Positions 29,495 through 33,625 of a DNA stretch of 33,625 bases are shown one piece after another. Where the stretch lies: positions 1-33,625 of the forward strand of contig JBOGEX010000041.1 of NCBI GenBank assembly GCA_050741915.1, in the 5' to 3' direction. The translations under genes and the position numbers were made by a program. Under the pieces are notes generated by a model. It saw nothing but the letters and a program-made list of their open reading frames with translations. It did no database searches and was not told where the DNA came from. This DNA is from JACCTH01 sp050741915. Lineage in GTDB: Bacteria > Actinomycetota > Acidimicrobiia > Spongiisociales > ZC4RG35. Position 1 is the stretch's first letter; the number at the start of each line of letters is the position of its first letter.

Positions 29495-30066
29495 TGACTC
29501 ACTCCAGATGCCTGTCGGAGACGCAACAGGCCGTCACGCATGCGCGTTTTCACGGTGCCGAGGGGCAGATTCAACATCTCCGCCACTTCGAGATAGGTGC
29601 GGCCCCCGAAGTAGGCGAGTTCGATGACCTGGCGCTGGAGGTCGGTGAGGCGGTTCATCAGGTCCCGAACCTCGCGCTGTTCCAGGGCGGTAGACACCTC
29701 TTCGACTACCTGGTCGGCCGGACGGTCCACCCACCCTGGCGCCACTCTCTCCTGACGGTCGCGCGAGGCCTGCTCGCTGCGCACGCGATCAGTCGCTCGG
29801 GCTCGGGCGATCAACATCAGCCAGGTCAAAGCCGAGCCGCGGTCGGGGTCCCAGTTGCGGGCCTTGCGCCAAACCTCGAGAAACACCTCTTGGGTCACTT
29901 CTTCGGCGTGCTCCCGCGAACGAACAATGCGGCGAATAACGCCAAAAACGGTCGGCGAGGTACGGTCATAGAGATCGGCGAAGGAGGCTTCATCAGCCTG
30001 AGCCACTGCCTCCATGAGGTCCTCTAGCTCGGAAGTGGCGCGCGACTGCGGCAGGAATGAGTCCAT
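29491..30066 (-). CDS. ECF sigma factor, SigK-like
   Basis: 191 aa from ATG 30066; upstream in-frame starts at 30093, 30132 and 30207 are possible but homology begins close to 30066. Region 2: ASFADLYDRTSPTVFGVIRRIVRSREHAEEVTQEVFLEVWRKA, with SALTWLMLIARARATDRVR for promoter melting. Region 4: LTDLQRQVIELAYFGGRTYLEVAEMLNLPLGTVKTRMRDGLLRLR. It directs RNA polymerase to its own regulon and is controlled by the coupled RskA-like protein. The following flavin reductase and arsC are probably cotranscribed. Confidence 0.9.
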   Translation of the reverse strand: MDSFLPQSRATSELEDLMEAVAQADEASFADLYDRTSPTVFGVIRRIVRSREHAEEVTQEVFLEVWRKARNWDPDRGSALTWLMLIARARATDRVRSEQASRDRQERVAPGWVDRPADQVVEEVSTALEQREVRDLMNRLTDLQRQVIELAYFGGRTYLEVAEMLNLPLGTVKTRMRDGLLRLRQASGVSQ

Positions 30067-30214
30067 CGGCGGGTTGACCCAGGCTACCGACATCGGGGGA
30101 AGACCTAGGCGGGTCAACACGGTTGCAGTCATGCGCAAGAAACGTTCGGAGCCGGTCCGGGTCTCGGTTTGGTGCCAATCGGCCGGTCGGTTAAGCGACT
30201 GGCACAATCAGGGT

Positions 30215-31888
30215 ATGACGCAACTCGACCGCCTCGCCACCAACTACTGGGATCGATACCTCGAGGCCAGCCCCACCACCGCCACGATCCTCGGCGATCA
30301 TCGCTTCGACCATCTGCTCGATGACATCTCCCCAGAAGCCACGGAACTGTTGCTAGCCCAATTTCGCCAGATTCGGTCGGAGGCCGAGGGCATTTCCGTG
30401 GGGGCGCTCGACCACCAGGATCGAATCACCCGCTCGATGCTCATGTCCGAGACCCAGGTGGCAATCGACATGATCGAAACCGGAATCCTTTACGGCGCCT
30501 GCGATCCCAACACCGGGGTGCTGGTGGGCCTGCTACAGGACGCCGGGCAAACCGTGGCCACCTCCCCCGAGAACGCGGCGGCGCTGCTCGAACGATATCG
30601 TCAGGTGTCGCGGCTCTTCGATCAGGCCCTCGAACGGCATCTCTCGGAGTTCGCCATCGGGCGCACCGCCACCGCCTCGAACATCTCACGGGTCCTCAGC
30701 CAGCTCGACGGCTATCTGGGAAGCGATATCGCCGAGGATCCATTCGCCCAGACCGCGGGTCCCGAGGACTGGGAGGGGATGGAGGGGTGGCGCCGGGAAC
30801 TCGACCAGATCACGACCGGGTTCATTCGACCTGCCCTGAGCAAGTACCGGGTTGGCGTGGAGCAATTGCTCGTCCGAGGCCGGGATGACGACCACCCGGG
30901 AATCTGTCATGTCCCGGGCGGCGACGAGGACTACCTGCGGGCGATCCGAACGTTCACGAACCTTCCCTTTACTGCCCAGGAACTCCACGAAATCGGACGG
31001 GAGGAAGCGGAGGGGAGGCTGGCCGATGAGTTCCGAGCCTTGGGCGAGAACGCGCTGGGCACCTCTGTCTTGTCCGAGGTGCTCGACCGGCTGCGAAAGG
31101 ACTCCACGCTTCGCTATGAGAACGCCGCCGAGATAGTCAACGATGCCGAGACCTACGTAGCTCGCTCGTGGGCGGCGGCTCCAGATTGGTTCAACCTTCG
31201 CCCCACCGCCAATTGCACGGTCCAGGAGGTACCGGCGGCGATCGCCAAGGATGTGCCCCCGGCCTACTACTACCCACCGGCCACGGACGGCTCGCGGCCC
31301 GGCGCCTACTTCATCAACACGTACGACGCCTCCGGTCGGGTTCGCTATTCCGGGGAAGCGGTGGCGTATCACGAGGCCAACCCCGGTCACCACTTCCAGC
31401 TCACACTTTCTTCGGAACTAACCGACATCCCCGAGTTCCGCAAGCATGCCCTCACGTATGCATTCGTAGAGGGCTGGGGGCTCTACTCCGAGCGTCTCGC
31501 CGACGAGATGGACCTCTATTCGAGTGATCTCATGCGTTTGGGAATGGTCTCGGCTGATGCCTGGCGGGCCTGCCGGCTGGTGGTAGACACAGGCTTGCAT
31601 GCGTTCGGCTGGACCCGCCAACAGGCGGTGGACTACATGCGCGCCTGGTCGGCGATCGACGAAACCTCGGTCCAGGTCGAGGTCGATCGATACATCGGGA
31701 TGCCAGGCCAGGCTCTGGCCTACAAGGTCGGGCAGCAAGAGATCTTCCGCCTGCGGGAAAAAGCAGAAGCAGATCTCGGCGATCGCTTCGATATCAAGGC
31801 CTTTCACGACGTTTGTCTCGGGAGCGGCAACATCACCCTCCCGATCCTCGCCGACCTCGTCGAGGCCTGGCTCTCATCGCCCGCTTGA
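30215..31888 (+). CDS. DUF885-family metallopeptidase-like protein
   Basis: 557 aa. The family's metal motif YHEANPGHHFQ is at about residue 385, followed by FVEGWGLYSERLADEM; these give a HEx3-like zinc site with a downstream Glu. The C-terminus carries the usual YMRAWSAIDETSVQVEVDRYIGMPGQALAYKVGQ signature. No signal peptide, so probably cytoplasmic. The ATG at 30215 fits the family N-terminus (LATNYWDRYLEASPTTATILGDHRFD) and lies 6 nt after CACAAT, a possible -10 for a leaderless transcript; it is divergent from sigK. Substrate not known. Confidence 0.88.
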   Translation: MTQLDRLATNYWDRYLEASPTTATILGDHRFDHLLDDISPEATELLLAQFRQIRSEAEGISVGALDHQDRITRSMLMSETQVAIDMIETGILYGACDPNTGVLVGLLQDAGQTVATSPENAAALLERYRQVSRLFDQALERHLSEFAIGRTATASNISRVLSQLDGYLGSDIAEDPFAQTAGPEDWEGMEGWRRELDQITTGFIRPALSKYRVGVEQLLVRGRDDDHPGICHVPGGDEDYLRAIRTFTNLPFTAQELHEIGREEAEGRLADEFRALGENALGTSVLSEVLDRLRKDSTLRYENAAEIVNDAETYVARSWAAAPDWFNLRPTANCTVQEVPAAIAKDVPPAYYYPPATDGSRPGAYFINTYDASGRVRYSGEAVAYHEANPGHHFQLTLSSELTDIPEFRKHALTYAFVEGWGLYSERLADEMDLYSSDLMRLGMVSADAWRACRLVVDTGLHAFGWTRQQAVDYMRAWSAIDETSVQVEVDRYIGMPGQALAYKVGQQEIFRLREKAEADLGDRFDIKAFHDVCLGSGNITLPILADLVEAWLSSPA

Positions 31889-31903
31889 TATCCGTGTCGA
31901 CAG

Positions 31904-31994
31904 CGGAGAGGGAGGGATTTGAACCCTCGGGAGAGCTATATCACCCTCCACTCGCTTAGCAGGCGAGCGCCTTCGACCACTCGGCCACCTCTCC
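31904..31994 (-). tRNA. tRNA-Ser (anticodon GCT)
   Basis: 91 nt class II tRNA with acceptor GGAGAGG/CCTCTCC, long variable arm, T-loop GTTCAAAT, and anticodon loop CTGCTAA (GCT). CCA is not encoded (CTG follows). Confidence 0.95.
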
Positions 31995-32053
31995 AGGGCT
32001 CCGCGGGCTTAGCAGGCCCCAGAGCAGGCGCCTATTCCATCACGGATCGTGGT

Positions 32054-32452
32054 TCATCGCCACCAGCTCACGATCAGCGTGATGACGATGATCTTCAAAA
32101 GCCAGTCGCCCGCATGGATCGCGGCCAACCGGCGGGAATAGTTCTCATGGATGATCGATCCGACGAACAGCACAGCCGGAAATGCAAGCCAGAGGCCAGC
32201 TGCGAGAAGCAACGCAGGTCCTCCGGAGTTGCCCAGCCGAGTGGAGATGATGGACACGGCTGCGGCAACGACCAGGTTCCGAAGAATCTCGACCACGATC
32301 GTCCCGACCGAAGGCCATGCTTGAGCCTCGGCCCCGGCGTAAGCACTGTGGAGCTGGGCGAGCTGTGATGCGAACATCCCGTAGTAGACACCGCTCACGA
32401 CGAACCCTGCCACCGCTGCGACCAAGACGGCCAGAAAGTTCAGGTCGGTCAT
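32054..32452 (-). CDS. DUF1761-family membrane protein
   Basis: 132 aa with four hydrophobic spans: residues about 5-25 (FLAVLVAAVAGFVVSGVYYGMF), 50-70, 80-100 and 115-131. The opening small-residue helix followed by WPS-like and the middle segment resemble DUF1761 proteins, which have no established function. GGGAGGAG lies just before the ATG. Probably monocistronic. Confidence 0.75.
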   Translation of the reverse strand: MTDLNFLAVLVAAVAGFVVSGVYYGMFASQLAQLHSAYAGAEAQAWPSVGTIVVEILRNLVVAAAVSIISTRLGNSGGPALLLAAGLWLAFPAVLFVGSIIHENYSRRLAAIHAGDWLLKIIVITLIVSWWR

Positions 32453-32490
32453 ACTCCTCCCCCTCTCAACGTCCGCCTCCTCGTGGACAA

Positions 32491-32754
32491 AGGCGGGAGG
32501 AGGTCAAACTCACGCCGACCGAATTGGGCGTCGTCGAGGTGCTGGTGCGCCATCAAGAAAAACTTATCAGTCAAACTCGGCTGCTGAAGGAGGTGCGGGG
32601 CCCGCAATACGGTGAAGAGACCAACTATCTCCGAGTACTCATCGCTCAAGTGCGGCGCAAACTCGAACTCCAACCGAGCAATCCGTGCTATTTCCTAACT
32701 GAACGCAGCATGGGCTACAGGTTTCAGATTCCGGGAGACGAAGACAGCCAGTGA
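32491..32754 (+). pseudogene. 3' fragment of a kdpE-like response regulator gene
   Basis: About 87 codons matching only the winged-helix DNA-binding end of KdpE (KLTPTELGVVEVLVRHQEKL, then PQYGEETNYLRVLIAQVRRKLELQPSNPCYFLTERSMGYRFQI). The receiver domain with its phospho-acceptor Asp is absent, and the DNA just upstream belongs to the divergent DUF1761 gene. No kdpFABCD genes are near. A truncated relic. Confidence 0.75.
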
Positions 32755-32808
32755 TGGCGACCGCTCGGGTTCAATTCCGCCTGAAGCGGTGACGGTGGCT
32801 GCACAGTC

Positions 32809-33303
32809 CGCTTTCGAGAAGCTGAGGACCTTGATTGGCACAACCTCGAAGACCAGCGCCTCACCCTCGCCGCCACTGCGATGGAAAGCTCCGTCTCGCG
32901 CCTCGAATTGCTACTGCCCATCCCATTTCGTTTTCCACGCCTCGGCCAGTTGTCGCAGCCGAGAGTCGTCAACGACTCGTACCGCCTCACCTTCAACGAT
33001 TACGTCGAGGCCTTCTTGCCATCCGTTGCACCCGGTGGTGAGAATCACGTTCGACTTGGTCCGTAGGTTGTCGGCTTTCTGCTCGCCGGGTCCAGTGCAA
33101 AAGTAGGCGGCCTCGCCGAGGAATACGGCAACCAGCGGCGTGACGTGAGGTCGGCCGTCGGCGCGAACCGTGGTAATCCAGGAGAGTTCGGCAGCTTCCA
33201 GCGCCCGTCGGACCTAGCCCCACGCCGTGGCGGTGGCATCAGGTTCGCTGAACGGTGCATCGACCTCGGTGATGGGGTTTACATGTCCTTCCAAGGGGCA
33301 CAT
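32809..33303 (-). pseudogene. PPOX-family (pyridoxamine-phosphate-oxidase-like) gene with two in-frame TAG codons
   Basis: From the ATG at 33303 the frame encodes PITEVDAPFSEPDATATAWG, then TAG at codon 30 (33214-33216), then the conserved RALEAAELSWITTVRADGRP and PLVAVFLGEAAYFCTGPGEQKADNL, VILTTGCNGWQEGLDVIVEG, LAEAWKTKWDGQ, TAG at codon 131 (32911-32913), QFEARDGAFH and ALVFEVVPIKVLSF. Relatives usually have Glu and Trp at the two TAG sites (GAG or TGG to TAG). Homology ends near codon 165 without the normal C-terminus. TAG is used as an ordinary stop by nearby genes, so decay is likelier than recoding. Confidence 0.75.
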
Positions 33304-33365
33304 TCCCCGGCGGGTCAGTCGACACGATAGGCCCTTCGCTGTTCCAGGCGGTGATAAGACAGGAG

Positions 33366-33454
33366 CGGAGGGAATGGGATTCGAACCCATGAGACCTCTT
33401 GCGAGGTCTAGCAATTTTCAAGACTGCCGCCTTCGACCGCTCGGCCATCCCTCC
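33366..33454 (-). tRNA. tRNA-Ser (anticodon TGA)
   Basis: 89 nt class II tRNA: acceptor GGAGGGA/TCCCTCC, anticodon loop CTTGAAA (TGA), long variable arm with an 8-bp stem (GACCTCGC/GAGGTC region), T-loop GTTCGAAT. CCA not encoded. Confidence 0.95.
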
Positions 33455-33485
33455 AGCCGCCCAGGCTAAAGCCGGCGGGGCTGGG

Positions 33486-33572
33486 CGGAGGGAGAGGGAT
33501 TCGAACCCTCGAGGAGTTGCCCCCTACGGCATTTCGAGTGCCGCGCACTAGACCGGACTATGCGATCCCTCC
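33486..33572 (-). tRNA. tRNA-Ser (anticodon CGA)
   Basis: 87 nt class II tRNA: acceptor GGAGGGA/TCCCTCC, anticodon arm CGGCA-CTCGAAA-TGCCG (CGA), long variable arm, T-arm GAGGG-TTCGAAT-CCCTC. It lies 31 nt upstream of tRNA-Ser(TGA) on the same strand, so the two are probably cotranscribed. Confidence 0.95.
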
Positions 33573-33625
33573 AGAGCTATTCAGTTTCAGCTGTGACTCG
33601 GTCAGCGTTCTGCGGGCCGTAGGCG

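Noticed and set aside
30686..31393. Minus-strand open frame of about 235 codons
   Set aside because: Antisense to the DUF885 gene; no recognisable motif.
32809..33303. Stop-codon reassignment (TAG read as an amino acid)
   Set aside because: Nearby genes end in TAG at 6381, 7248 and 7668, and no suppressor-type tRNA is visible in the window. Pseudogenisation is simpler.
1..33625. CRISPR arrays, rRNA genes, transposases
   Set aside because: No regularly spaced repeats of CRISPR type, no rRNA sequence and no transposase motifs were found on either strand.

Overview
This is high-GC, densely packed bacterial DNA. Frequent GTG and TTG starts, start codons placed 6-9 bases after a -10-like hexamer with no Shine-Dalgarno sequence, a SigK/RskA-type sigma/anti-sigma pair and several actinobacterial-looking families point to an actinobacterium, perhaps Acidimicrobiia-like. 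The lineage is inference; there is no rRNA or phylogenetic marker here.

Layout. (1) 1-3343: end of a WD40 beta-propeller gene, then a minus-strand pair encoding a secreted vanadium-haloperoxidase-like enzyme and a lipoprotein. (2) 3543-22572: an accretion island attached to tRNA-Arg(ACG). The intact tRNA is at 22496-22572 (minus). Copies of its 3' half, all in the same orientation and in various states of decay, lie at 12305, 11776, 4655 and 3543. The youngest unit (12305-22572) looks like a mobilizable element: MobF relaxase-helicase, excisionase, tyrosine integrase, matching 11-bp tandem repeats inside both ends, and cargo (antitoxin/PIN toxin, truncated AbiEi-like gene, a GGCT-like/HEPN-like gene pair, small unknowns). 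It has no coupling protein or type IV secretion genes. The older unit (4655-12304) holds a decayed hicBA, a TetR-controlled operon (membrane cupredoxin, small membrane protein, methyltransferase, PEP-synthase/rifampin-phosphotransferase-like enzyme) and a TfoX-like gene. The outermost unit holds a CopG-MNT fusion antitoxin with a HEPN toxin. Four of the five tRNA-derived sites are followed on the plus strand by a toxin-antitoxin module.

(3) 22573-24548: HTH/PIN toxin-antitoxin pair, a secreted SLH-like protein, tRNA-Arg(TCG). (4) 24564-30066: an arsenic locus. A MetE-like gene, an EamA exporter, arsR and arsM are linked by two copies of a 23-bp palindrome that overlap the start codons of the EamA gene and arsR. 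The opposite strand carries sigK-rskA-flavin reductase-arsC. ArsM would methylate arsenite, ArsC reduce arsenate, and MetE could supply methionine for SAM. (5) 30215-33625: a DUF885 peptidase, a DUF1761 membrane protein, remnants of kdpE and of a PPOX-family gene with two in-frame TAG codons, and three tRNA-Ser genes (GCT, TGA, CGA).
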